From NCBI GenBank assembly GCA_049487715.1, contig CP150558.1, positions 434,001 to 498,000 on the forward strand: a DNA stretch of 64,000 bases, in the 5' to 3' direction. The position numbers and the translations under genes were made by a program. Shown piece by piece: positions 36,792-44,938 of the stretch; the first letter of the stretch is position 1, and each line of letters starts with the position of its first letter. The notes under the pieces were generated by a model. The model worked only from the letters and a program-made list of their open reading frames with translations, had not been told where the DNA came from and searched no databases. Origin of the DNA: Pycnococcus provasolii. Its lineage: Eukaryota > Chlorophyta > Pseudoscourfieldiophyceae > Pseudoscourfieldiales.

Positions 36792-39044
36792 CTATCCAAG
36801 CAGTGGGGCAGCAAATGTCGCGGGTGGTGGATGCGCGTATTTTGTCATTAGAGCTTTCGTAATGTCCAACGTGGCTGCGACTACACCCTGGTCCAAGCTG
36901 CTGAGACCCATCTTTCTTCCTAGGTAGAAGCGAGAGTACACGAGCACCACTCGACTTGTATTGCCCAACTGAACCATGCTCGGGTAGTGGATTCGTACAG
37001 CACTTAGCGAGTGCTCGTCGTCAAGACTAGCGACGTGGAACCAATTGTCACCCCCATCTTGGCTGATCGCGAGGTGCAACTTCGTGCGGCATGCGCGGCA
37101 ATTCTTCAAGCCGCGGTACAGGCCAGGGGATCTGTGGTTGTTGAACGCAAGAAGGAGCTCGCCCCTCGGCCTCAGGCTCAGCATGTGCACTTTGCTATTC
37201 GGATTTGGCACTGGCATCGCGGTTGCCTCTGACCAGTGACGACCGTCGTCGTGGCTGACCGACTTGAATAGGCACCCCGTGGCGGAGCGGAACACCATGA
37301 CGACGGTGCCATCCAGCAGCTGAGCAGCCGTGCCCTCGATGAGCTTCGTCCTTTCGTGAGTCACCCTCCCGTGAGGTCTCCAGCTCTTGCCCTCGTCGTG
37401 ACTTAGGAGAACGCCCGCACTCTCTTCACCGCCGCTGTAGCATGCCCCCATGTCGCCGTTCAAAATTGTGCAACCGCTCATGCCATCCTCCTCCTTGCGA
37501 GGACAGCTCTGATCAGGCAGTGTTATTTGCGCCTGCTCACGCCAGTACGGGAGCAGCCACGTGCCGCTCTGCAGCACGACAACGTGATTTGAGATCACCT
37601 TCGCAACACCGCCACCCGCCTCGAACGTGAGCAGCGTCTTCGAAGGACGCCACGAGTTTTGCTCCACCTCCCCGACGAGCATCGTCACCTTGATGTCCCC
37701 ACCAGGCACCCACGTCGGCGCGGGTGTGTGGCAAATGTCTTCCTCCGGGCTCACGGACGACGGGCACGGCGGCGCGACACATGGCCTGCACGGCTGAGCC
37801 TTGCGGCACATGCGGCTCTCCGAGTAGAAGAGCCAGACGTGGCCGTGACGGTCGACGTGCACGACTGGACTCCAGAGAGCACCCGTCTGCTTGATTGGAA
37901 CGCGCTGCGGCGGAAGCCATGCCATGCCCTCGCGGTCCTTGCTAACGCTAAACTGGATGTGCTGCATGTCGAGCCCTTCCACGGCGAGTCGTGCGGCGGA
38001 CTCATTGCCGAGGCCGGGTGCCGCTTGCCACATGGCGATGAGCCGCCCGTCCGATAGTTGGTTCACCATCGCCATGTGGGTGTACTGCGTATCCTCCGAG
38101 TAGCGGCGGATGTACCCCGCGCCGACGGCATTCACGACGTCGCCCTCGTTAAGCGGCAGCGAACCCTCGCACTCGTTCATGTACTCACACTCTGGGTGGC
38201 CCGCGAAGAAGTCTTCCTTGTTCTTGTGGTTCATGCTGTTCCAAGGTTGCTTGCAGATGGCCCACGGCGACTCGGTGATGTTCGTGAAGTTTTGCGCCTG
38301 CTCCAGCACGGTGTCCGGGTCACCACCCGTGGCAGCGACAAGCCGTGCCACCCACGGCAGCTTAGCCTCGGCGACAACAGCGTCGACAGCCGTGGAGTCA
38401 CCCGCTTCCGCGGTGATTGGGCTGCCCTCCGTCTTTTCCTCCGTCTTTACCACGCCGATGCCGTGCAGCATATTCTCCACCGCGTCGTTCGTCGCGTTCT
38501 CGCCTGTAAATTGAGAGGCGACTTTCTGCTGCTCGACCCTATCCTTGCGCGCGGCCGCCCTTCTTTCGCGTCGCGACCTTCTCGCCTCCGCCGCAGCGGC
38601 TCGTGCCTCCGCGCTCTGCCCGTTGGCGCTGCTCCCTCCTGCTCCCGTTCCATCTCTGCCTTCTCCGAGTTCCCTGTTGACGACTTCCGTTGAGTTTGTG
38701 TTTGACGACGACGGCTGGTTGATGTTGAGCAGCGTGAGGCATAGCAGCACGGTGACAATCGCCGTTCTCGTCGTGCGTCTGTCCCAGGACACGCCAAGGA
38801 ACCGCAACGACGAACCCGAGGAAGACCCCCCCGAGGAACCACCACCAAGACCACCACCACCACCACCACCACCACCACTCCCTAACCTTAAGGAACCACC
38901 AAGTTGAGAGGAATCACCATCTCCTTGAAGGCCATCACCACCACCACCACCACCACTAGAGGCACCACCACCACCACCAGAGGCACTATTAAGACCAACA
39001 CGCGGACTACTGTAGGAACCACGAGACTTGAAGGAGTCGCGCAT
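36792..39044 (-). CDS. Sialidase/BNR-repeat type II membrane protein
   Basis: 750 codons from the ATG at 39044. A Gly/Ser-rich cytosolic tail (1-85) is followed by one TM helix (~93-108, AIVTVLLCLTLLNIN) and a ~200-residue Ala/Arg/Glu linker. The lumenal domain, about 290-735, is a six-bladed BNR/Asp-box propeller: LSDGRLIAMWQAA, QTGALWSPVVHVDRHGHVWLFYSES, Asp boxes SHDEGKSW, SHDDGRHW and SQDGGDNW, and LRPRGELLLAFNNHRS. This is the sialidase-superfamily (BNR_2) pattern. Many cysteines fit a secretory-pathway location. Whether it cleaves sialic or other nonulosonic acids cannot be said; the arginine triad was not confirmed. Such proteins are not typical of land plants. Confidence 0.85.
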   Translation of the reverse strand: MRDSFKSRGSYSSPRVGLNSASGGGGGASSGGGGGGDGLQGDGDSSQLGGSLRLGSGGGGGGGGGLGGGSSGGSSSGSSLRFLGVSWDRRTTRTAIVTVLLCLTLLNINQPSSSNTNSTEVVNRELGEGRDGTGAGGSSANGQSAEARAAAAEARRSRRERRAAARKDRVEQQKVASQFTGENATNDAVENMLHGIGVVKTEEKTEGSPITAEAGDSTAVDAVVAEAKLPWVARLVAATGGDPDTVLEQAQNFTNITESPWAICKQPWNSMNHKNKEDFFAGHPECEYMNECEGSLPLNEGDVVNAVGAGYIRRYSEDTQYTHMAMVNQLSDGRLIAMWQAAPGLGNESAARLAVEGLDMQHIQFSVSKDREGMAWLPPQRVPIKQTGALWSPVVHVDRHGHVWLFYSESRMCRKAQPCRPCVAPPCPSSVSPEEDICHTPAPTWVPGGDIKVTMLVGEVEQNSWRPSKTLLTFEAGGGVAKVISNHVVVLQSGTWLLPYWREQAQITLPDQSCPRKEEDGMSGCTILNGDMGACYSGGEESAGVLLSHDEGKSWRPHGRVTHERTKLIEGTAAQLLDGTVVMVFRSATGCLFKSVSHDDGRHWSEATAMPVPNPNSKVHMLSLRPRGELLLAFNNHRSPGLYRGLKNCRACRTKLHLAISQDGGDNWFHVASLDDEHSLSAVRIHYPSMVQLGNTSRVVLVYSRFYLGRKMGLSSLDQGVVAATLDITKALMTKYAHPPPATFAAPLLG

Positions 39045-39419
39045 GATTCACAAATGGGATCTATGGCCGCCACCTACGAGTCTAAGGTCCTCCACGGTTT
39101 TCGCGCCCGGGTCCCGGGAGATCGAAAACCACTTCAACCACTTCAGTGCCGGGGAAGAACCCTCTTCTGAAAGGGGAGGCCTGAGCCTCATGGGGATACC
39201 TCTTAGAACGTGTCTCGTTTGTGTGTGACTTACACACACCTTACCCTTAACCTTAGGTGGCAGGCAACCTTTGGCAAGTCGAGGATGGGCACAGACAAGT
39301 TTGTGTTTCTTCGCACGTGAGGTGGAAACCCTTCTTTTAAATATATATAAAAGAGAGAGAGAGAAAAAAAATTACTTCGTCTAAGGTAAGAACTTAAGGT
39401 GATCCATACGGGTAGGTGA
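39045..39419. other. Intergenic: promoter of sialidase-like gene / 3' flank of EF-hand gene
   Basis: Two minus-strand genes are separated by 375 bp. Contains TATATATAAAAGAGAGAGAGAG (39341-39362, purine dinucleotide run) and short inverted words (GTGTGTGACTTACACACAC near 39220-39238). No gene. Confidence 0.45.
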
Positions 39420-42341
39420 TCACAAGTCAGGAGAGAGCAGTAAAGTCTTGCGTGCCGACGTCTCGCCGCCATTGGATGCATCCGCCGAGGATGCGGCGCC
39501 GGTGGCGATCGAGGGCACGCTCGGCGGAGGCTTGAGAAGCTGCATAAGCCCTGTGTTCTCAGCCTTTGCCATCGCATTCGTCAGACGAACCACCTCAGCT
39601 GTCCTCTTCAACGTTCCCTTGACGCGAACGAGCGCACTGCGCGTCTGTGAAATCAGCATGCGGTACGCAGCCCACGACGCCTCCACATCGCCACCCTCGC
39701 GTGACATCATGCTGCGCAGATGATCTCGCGCCAACCTCGCGCGAACAACCATGTCGTGAACATCCTTGGGAAGCGCGCTCGCCGCCTTGGCGTCGTACAC
39801 GCGATCGAGCTCAGCGCACAGAGAGTCCATCATCTCGCCGGGCTGCACGGCGTCCTCGAGCATTTGACGAAGGCGCTGTCTGCGGCTCTCTTTATGCACC
39901 TCCATGTCCTCCGGTCTGTCCGCCACGTCAGTCATGCCGGCATCAGCATCCATGTTCGACGTAACGACGAATGTCTTGCTGCCAAAGCCATGCTTACGCA
40001 TTGCCGATACGAAAGCTTCCGCCGAAACGTGCTCATTCTCCAGACTGGACAGATCCGGACCTTGCATGCCATCGTTGTTGTCATCCTGCTTCACGGCGGT
40101 CATCATATTCGCCGACGTGAGCTTCAGTGCCTCGCGGTAGATACGCGCTAGCGATCGGTCAGTCATCTTGCGATCCACCTGACGGACCGCCGTGCAGAAC
40201 TCGTCGTAGCTCATCGTATTGCTGCCATCTGCGTCTGCCGCGCGCCACAGCCAAAGCAACGCATCCTCCTGCTCCCGTCTCCGTCTCATCCACTCGTCCA
40301 TGAAGGCGTGCATCACGAGCTCAAGCGAATACACGCCGTCGGGGTTGCGAAGGAGCGGAAGTTTGCCATGCACGAGCTCGTGCACCGCCTCAGCGTAATT
40401 TGCGTTCACGATCACGCCGCTGGAGCTCGACGCACCTCCATCCTCCTCGAGCTGTGGGTTAATGAAAACCTTAAGCACGTCGCGAGCAGCGCCGTGCACG
40501 GAGTCAGGCTTGACGAAGGGAAGTGCGCCCTCGGACGAATCCTTCATCGCGGAAGCGCCCGATGCGAACGTGCCAGGTGCTGCCTCGCCACGAGCAAGGT
40601 GCGCATAAAGTTTCACGTAGAACGAAACCGCCTCGTCTCCGGATGGCCGCGACGCACCCTCCGGGAGCTCCGCAAAGGCACAGAATTGCGTGACGAAGGT
40701 GGATTCCTTTGCCACCTTCTTCGCGCTTCTGCACAGATCAGCGACATTCTGGTCCGCAAGTCCGCGCAAGCCGAAGCGGTTCAGGTGCCACTGGTAGGCA
40801 AAATCTGCCAGGGAGCTGGGTTTCAGCCCCTCGCGCTCGTCGGTTGCATCCGAGGTCGCCTTGTCCGCATAAATCTGCATGATGGTGCGCATCGTCCACC
40901 CGGGATTCTTTATACGCCCCTTCACCCCCTCGGCGACGTAGCTCACAAAGATGCCGAGCTCCGAGGCACGGTCGCGCTTCTTCTTCTTCTCCTTGGGCTT
41001 GTCATCCGTCGTCTCTTCGGCGGCTTTGGGCGTGGCCACCTCGTAGTGTCGGTCCGTCTGCACGCCAACATGCATCAAGTCCGGCCCAACGGTGAGCTTT
41101 TCAGCCTTCGCCTTGTTGAGCTGAATTTCGACAAAGCGCAGCCGAGCTAACACGTCGTCGCGCTCATCTGACACGCGAGACACCTCGTCCTCCATCGCGG
41201 CAGCGACGCGTCCAGCCGCGGCGTCCTTCTCCATCTCCATTTCGCCGAGTGCCGAGCGCATCGCCTCCAACTGGGCGCGCAGGTCGTCGTTCTCCGCACG
41301 CAGCTGTGCTGCCGCCGACTCATGCATTGCACGTGCCTGGCTGAGCTGTGCCTGCGTCGCCTTAAGCTCGGCAGCCATCGCCTCGTGCTCGGCGCGCGCG
41401 GTTGCGAGGTCGCCGCGCGTGAGCTGCAGTTCCGAGGACGTTCCCGCGAGCTCGCTTTTGACGTGCTGAAGTTTCGCCGCTCGCGTCGCCTCGCGTCGCT
41501 GCATTGCTTGTGCCTCGCCAACCACCACGCCGACGAGCTCGGAGAGCCGCGCTCGTATGTCCTCGACGAGCGTGCCTCTTTCGCTGACTGTGCTTCCCAC
41601 TTGTCTCGCCGTCTCGCGGAGGCACATATCGAGCAGCTCGTACTCGCGCGCGACGACGTCGAGGCTGAGGCGGTTGCGTTCGTCGATGAGCGTGTCCGCG
41701 AGCTGCCCCAGAGGCAGCAGGCGTGCGACGACGTGCGAGAGTGCCGTCGCCTCAGCCCGTCCAGCTGGCGCCGCGTGTGCCGCGAGCGCGCGTTCCCAGT
41801 CGGCACGTCTTTGCGCAAGCAGCTCGTCGCGTCGCAGGCGTGCGAGAGGGTGCACCTTCGGCGTTTTGACTCGGTTTCCCATGGTTGTCCTCGGCCCTAG
41901 TTCACTCTCTTCGTTTGCCTTGAGCGTGTGCAGTTCCGCCGTGAGCGTGTCGAGTTCGCCTCTGATGGCGTCGATGGACGCGAGCGCCTCCTCTTCCTCG
42001 TCGCCTCCCATGAGGTTTTGCATGTGTGCGTGAGGAGGTACGTGGTTCGGGGCTGTTGGAGCAAGGTTCGCTCTTGCGATGTTCTGCGACGTTCTCAGCG
42101 AGGAGACGTCTTGCGAGAAGGACGACGCCATGAGTTCGAGCGAGCCTCCGTAGGCGCGCAGGGAGGTTGCAAGGAGCGGCTCGCCGGAACCCGCACCCGT
42201 CGCCTTAAGGCTTGTGTTCATGGACGCTTGCGCGAAAGAGTTGCCTTCCGCGCGGCTGAGGAGGTTGACGTTCGGGACGCCGTCGTGGTACCCGTACGCC
42301 GTCACGGCGGCGAGCGACGCGCCGCGCGGCGGGTCGTCCAT
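39420..42341 (-). CDS. EF-hand coiled-coil protein
   Basis: 973 codons from the ATG at 42341. Residues ~255-420 are a continuous Ala/Glu/Arg coiled coil (KSELAGTSSELQLTRGDLATARAEHEAMAAELKATQAQL). A conserved globular segment follows (ASELGIFVSYVAEGVKGRIKNPGWTMRTIMQIYADKA; DFAYQWHLNRFGLRGLADQNVADL). An EF-hand near residues 700-712 has loop DADGSNTMSYDE (calcium positions D1, D3, S5, T7, E12). C-terminal helices follow. Coiled coil plus EF-hand is frequent in centrosomal and ciliary proteins, but no named family is recognised. It may be structural at the basal body/axoneme; that is inference. Head-to-head with the ADP-ribosylglycohydrolase gene across a 1.2-kb repeat-bearing gap. Confidence 0.75.
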   Translation of the reverse strand: MDDPPRGASLAAVTAYGYHDGVPNVNLLSRAEGNSFAQASMNTSLKATGAGSGEPLLATSLRAYGGSLELMASSFSQDVSSLRTSQNIARANLAPTAPNHVPPHAHMQNLMGGDEEEEALASIDAIRGELDTLTAELHTLKANEESELGPRTTMGNRVKTPKVHPLARLRRDELLAQRRADWERALAAHAAPAGRAEATALSHVVARLLPLGQLADTLIDERNRLSLDVVAREYELLDMCLRETARQVGSTVSERGTLVEDIRARLSELVGVVVGEAQAMQRREATRAAKLQHVKSELAGTSSELQLTRGDLATARAEHEAMAAELKATQAQLSQARAMHESAAAQLRAENDDLRAQLEAMRSALGEMEMEKDAAAGRVAAAMEDEVSRVSDERDDVLARLRFVEIQLNKAKAEKLTVGPDLMHVGVQTDRHYEVATPKAAEETTDDKPKEKKKKRDRASELGIFVSYVAEGVKGRIKNPGWTMRTIMQIYADKATSDATDEREGLKPSSLADFAYQWHLNRFGLRGLADQNVADLCRSAKKVAKESTFVTQFCAFAELPEGASRPSGDEAVSFYVKLYAHLARGEAAPGTFASGASAMKDSSEGALPFVKPDSVHGAARDVLKVFINPQLEEDGGASSSSGVIVNANYAEAVHELVHGKLPLLRNPDGVYSLELVMHAFMDEWMRRRREQEDALLWLWRAADADGSNTMSYDEFCTAVRQVDRKMTDRSLARIYREALKLTSANMMTAVKQDDNNDGMQGPDLSSLENEHVSAEAFVSAMRKHGFGSKTFVVTSNMDADAGMTDVADRPEDMEVHKESRRQRLRQMLEDAVQPGEMMDSLCAELDRVYDAKAASALPKDVHDMVVRARLARDHLRSMMSREGGDVEASWAAYRMLISQTRSALVRVKGTLKRTAEVVRLTNAMAKAENTGLMQLLKPPPSVPSIATGAASSADASNGGETSARKTLLLSPDL

Positions 42342-42616
42342 GGTGCTCTCTCTGGGTTCTCTTCTCGAGCTCGCTGGCCGGCGAAGACTGCACTGCGTTC
42401 GAGACCCCGGGGGAAAAGAGGCCAGCTAAAATGGGATAAAAATCATCAATAGGGGGCACCCTTGTTAAAACTACATAGATTGAGGCGGAGGTTTTCCTTC
42501 GATGTGGACTTAAAACACAGTACAGTTGCAGATGTAATTTGTAGTTAAGGCTTCCCTCGGTAAAGGTCAGTCAATAAAGGTGGACTTTTTCTTCTCTTCT
42601 TCTTGCTTGATATGAG

Positions 42617-42849
42617 CAAGGGGAGATAACATGGGGTGGCAACTCCGGGGGGGGGTCTCACGAGTTCCGGAGACAGACCAAGGGATGGACTTACAGCTCA
42701 GGTTGCTTTCGGGCAAAAGGGACCCCACTCTTGGTCGTATCTACGTACTGGTCTGGTCTAACTGCCTTACACTTACGACCAAATGTCTGTCTCCGGAACT
42801 CAAACAACGGTGCCTGGTCGGAGTTGCCACCCCATGTTATTTCCCCTTG
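42617..42849. mobile_element. MITE with 31-bp TIRs and 7-bp target-site duplication
   Basis: 233 bp. The left end CAAGGGGAGATAACATGGGG (42617-42636, TIR continues to 42647) matches the reverse complement of the right end (42819-42849) at 30 of 31 positions. The inverted pairing continues inward: GAGTTCCGGAGACAGAC (42663-42679) against GTCTGTCTCCGGAACTC (42785-42801), so the ends could fold back on each other. It is flanked by the direct 7-bp duplication ATATGAG at 42610-42616 and 42850-42856. It has no coding capacity. The intact TSD and near-identical TIRs point to recent movement by a transposase encoded elsewhere. Confidence 0.92.
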
Positions 42850-42980
42850 ATATGAGCCTCCCTCCCTCCCTCTTCTGACCCTCCCTCTCTCGTCAATTAA
42901 CTTCTTCCCTACTGTAGTCTATCGTAGACCCATTGACCATTGGGATTGGCAAAGCAAAGGGGACTGATGACCGGACTACT

Positions 42981-43100
42981 GTACTGTACGATACACTGTG
43001 TGTAAGGTGTGCGTTTACTGTAGAGCACTACAGTAATGTGTTTTTCTGCTGTGTGTGTGCTGTTAAAAAAAACGTTAAACGCACACACACAGTACAGTAC
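42981..43100. repeat. Imperfect inverted repeat / second MITE-like hairpin
   Basis: The left arm GTACTGTAC ... GTGTGTAAGGTGTGCGTTTA (42981-43017) pairs imperfectly with the right arm TAAACGCACACACACAGTACAGTAC (43076-43100); the left arm is longer by internal insertion. A small ACTGTAGAGCACTACAGT palindrome sits inside (43017-43034). No clear target-site duplication was found. Confidence 0.5.
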
Positions 43101-43204
43101 TTTTTAGTTTTCTTGTATCTTATGGAGGTGCATGAGCTTTTTATCATACAATGTCCCAAAAACAACGTGTTCCACAGGTCGGCAGCAAGTTGCAGAATGC
43201 GGAT

Positions 43205-43294
43205 GTCCCACTTTGGTCGCAGCCACAGGTCGGGAAAAAAACTTGGTCACTTGGAAGACTGGAAGTGTCCCACTTTGGTCGTGGCCACAGGTCG
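43205..43294 (+). repeat. Diverged tandem repeat of ~62 bp
   Basis: GTCCCACTTTGGTCG-(CA/TG)-GCCACAGGTCG at 43205-43232 and 43267-43294, two mismatches in 28 bp. A third, weaker partial copy lies upstream (GTCCCAAAA...CCACAGGTCG at 43153-43181). Confidence 0.7.
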
Positions 43295-43512
43295 ACAGGC
43301 AGTTCGCTCGACCGCTACGGGTAGCCCTAACCAGGCTCAGCCGCGCACAGTACGGTCATGTGGGTCCAGGCTGCCTAACCGGGGCGTTAGGGTTTCAGGG
43401 AAGTGCCTTTCCCAACTACCGGGTTAGGGTTACATCGAGGATCGAGAAAACGGCCGGGCTGCCGGGTGGAACTTGTGGCCCCGAATCAAACCAATAATCC
43501 TCCGTCCCTATC

Positions 43513-44578
43513 ATGTCCATCCGTCGCATGTCGGATGGCGTGAAAGGTGCCCTCCATGGCTTGCTGATTGCCGACGCGCTTGCCATGCCCACACACTGGT
43601 ACTACGGGGGACCGCGTCAAGTCATCGCCTGCTACGGTGCGCCCATTCACACGTACGTCAAACCCTCTGAGAAACTCGCCGGATCCATCATGAACAAGTC
43701 CGCGACGGGAGGGGGCGGGCGCGGCTCGTTTGGGGGGAAGCGTGATCGGCGACGTCATCAACCACGGGAAGAAACACCTCTGGGACCCGAACGAGTCGAA
43801 CCACTACCACTGCACGCTGAAAAAGGGTGAGAACACGCTCGAGGCGCAGCTCGTGCGCCTGCTCGTACGCACAATCGCGCAGAACCGAAAGTTTGATGCC
43901 AACACATTCAGAAACGAATACGCGTCTTTCATGACGACGCCGGGAACGCACAACGACGCGTACGCGTCAACCTGCCACCGCATGTTCTTTGCAAATGCCA
44001 CGCGAGGTGTACCGCTCGAAGATTGCCCGGACAACGATAACCACAACGTCGACACCATCGACGGACTCGCGTTGCCGACGGTCGTCGCGCTTGCGTCGCT
44101 GCGGAGCATGTCACGTAGCGAAAGCGACCAAGCTGTTGCTCAGTGCGTTCGTGTGACGCGAAACTCAAAACCACTAGAGGCGGCGGCGGTGGCTTGGAAT
44201 GGCGCGCTGCGCGCGGTGATAAACGACGGCATGCCAATGGGCGAGGCTGTGCAGCGTGCGTGCAGCGAAAGCAGAGAATTCAAGCACGTCGCTGCGCCTG
44301 CAGGTGCTGGCAAGTTCGAGCCAATCGTGTCCTGATACTTGCCTCAGTCACTGCCGAGCGCTTTTGGCTTAGCAGTGGCATACGACGAAAAGTTTGAGGA
44401 GGGTGTTTTGGCAAATGCCAACTACGGCGGAGAGAATGTCCACAGAGGTATAGTCGTAGGTGCGCTATTAGGTGCACGCGTAGGGTACAATAACCTGCCG
44501 TCGCACCTCGTTAGTGGGTTGGAGGCATCCGACGCGATTGCACGGGAGGTGGAAGACTTTGTCGCTAGTGTCGTCTAA
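43513..44578 (+). CDS. ADP-ribosylglycohydrolase (DraG/ARH-like) with in-frame TGA, candidate selenoprotein; one frameshift
   Basis: Reading from the ATG at 43513: GALHGLLIADALAMPTHWYYGG is the N-terminal ARH motif. The frame shifts by one base within the G-run 43731-43736; five Gs would give the continuous GGGGRGSFGGSVIGDVINHGKKH. The second part runs to an in-frame TGA at 44333-44335 and continues in the same frame: YLPQSLPSAFGLAVAY, FEEGVLANANYGGENVHRGIVVGALLGA, the conserved ARH C-terminal block, to TAA at 44576. In family members remembered, the residue just before the Tyr of this block is Cys, so TGA replaces a Cys. A SECIS-like structure lies 84 nt downstream. Enzymes of this family remove ADP-ribose from proteins or small molecules with two Mg2+ ions. 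Alternatives: pseudogene with two lesions, or a homopolymer sequencing error plus genuine Sec. Confidence 0.75.
44333..44335 (+). other. In-frame TGA, candidate selenocysteine codon
   Basis: Codon order GTG TCC TGA TAC TTG CCT CAG. Homologous-looking sequence continues without any frame change on both sides, and the remaining 80 codons to TAA are fully ARH-like. A 21-nt GT-AG excision around it is conceivable, but would remove conserved residues and be too short for normal splicing. Confidence 0.6.
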
Positions 44579-44661
44579 AGCTTGCTTACTCCTCGTGTAT
44601 AACAAGTACACATAATCGTGCTCTTGCTTCTGCAGGGCATGACGTCGTGGCTATCATCGTG

Positions 44662-44740
44662 CTTTGCAATGACTGTGATGGGCGCCATGCAAAATAACCA
44701 CCCGTGTGGTGTCCATGGCAAACTGCCCGGAGTCAATGTG
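44662..44740 (+). promoter_or_regulatory. Candidate type II SECIS element in the ARH 3' UTR
   Basis: Helix I: TGAC (44670-44673) with GTCA (44732-44735), extended by A-T, C-G and two G-U pairs below one mismatch. Quartet: TGAT (44676-44679) opposite GGAG (44729-44732), giving the tandem G.A/A.G pairs. Helix II: GGGC (44680-44683) with GCCC (44725-44728) and GCCATG (44684-44689) with CATGGC (44714-44719). An unpaired AA run (44691-44694) lies 12 nt after the TGA of the quartet. A mini-stem ACCAC (44697-44701) with GTGGT (44706-44710) closes on a 4-nt loop. This is the layout of a form 2 eukaryotic SECIS. Weak points are a 5-nt bulge on the 3' side of helix II (44720-44724) and G rather than A before the UGA. 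The two helix I and quartet assignments share G44732. Confidence 0.55.
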
Positions 44741-44872
44741 CTTTTTACCCGCACCATCAAAGCAGAGAGGAAACGACGCAATCATGGTACTCATTTTTGC
44801 ACTGTAACATATCCATAGTGAATCTATAACTTTCAGCTTCATCGGCGCGCATCTATGTAACGAACGGTGAGC

Positions 44873-44935
44873 GCGAATGGTGTGAATGGACGACCGTTGG
44901 ACGAAGTTAAACTCTATTACATTACTGAATGAGTG
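44873..44935 (+). repeat. Dispersed short repeat, copy B
   Basis: GCGAATGGTGTGAATGGACGACCGTTGGACGAAGTT then TTACTGAATGAG; it pairs with 9621-9690 in the same orientation. It lies just beyond the stop of the ROK/thioredoxin gene (minus strand), as copy A lies between two convergent stops. Confidence 0.7.
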
Positions 44936-44938
44936 ATT

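Larger units (their letters stand above)
42342..43512. other. Intergenic, mobile-element-bearing gap
   Basis: Holds the MITE (42617-42849), a second imperfect inverted repeat (42981-43100), diverged direct repeats (43149-43294) and TTAGGGTT words (43387-43432). No gene supported; the frames here are short and repeat-derived. Confidence 0.5.

Noticed and set aside
38058-38693. Plus-strand frame of 211 codons over the sialidase-like gene
   Set aside because: Antisense shadow; composition tracks codon third positions of the minus-strand gene.
40308-41150. Plus-strand frame of 280 codons over the EF-hand gene
   Set aside because: Antisense shadow of the coiled-coil coding region.
44327-44347. 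21-nt GT-AG intron removing the TGA of the ARH gene
   Set aside because: Too short for normal splicing and would delete the conserved Tyr-Leu-Pro block.
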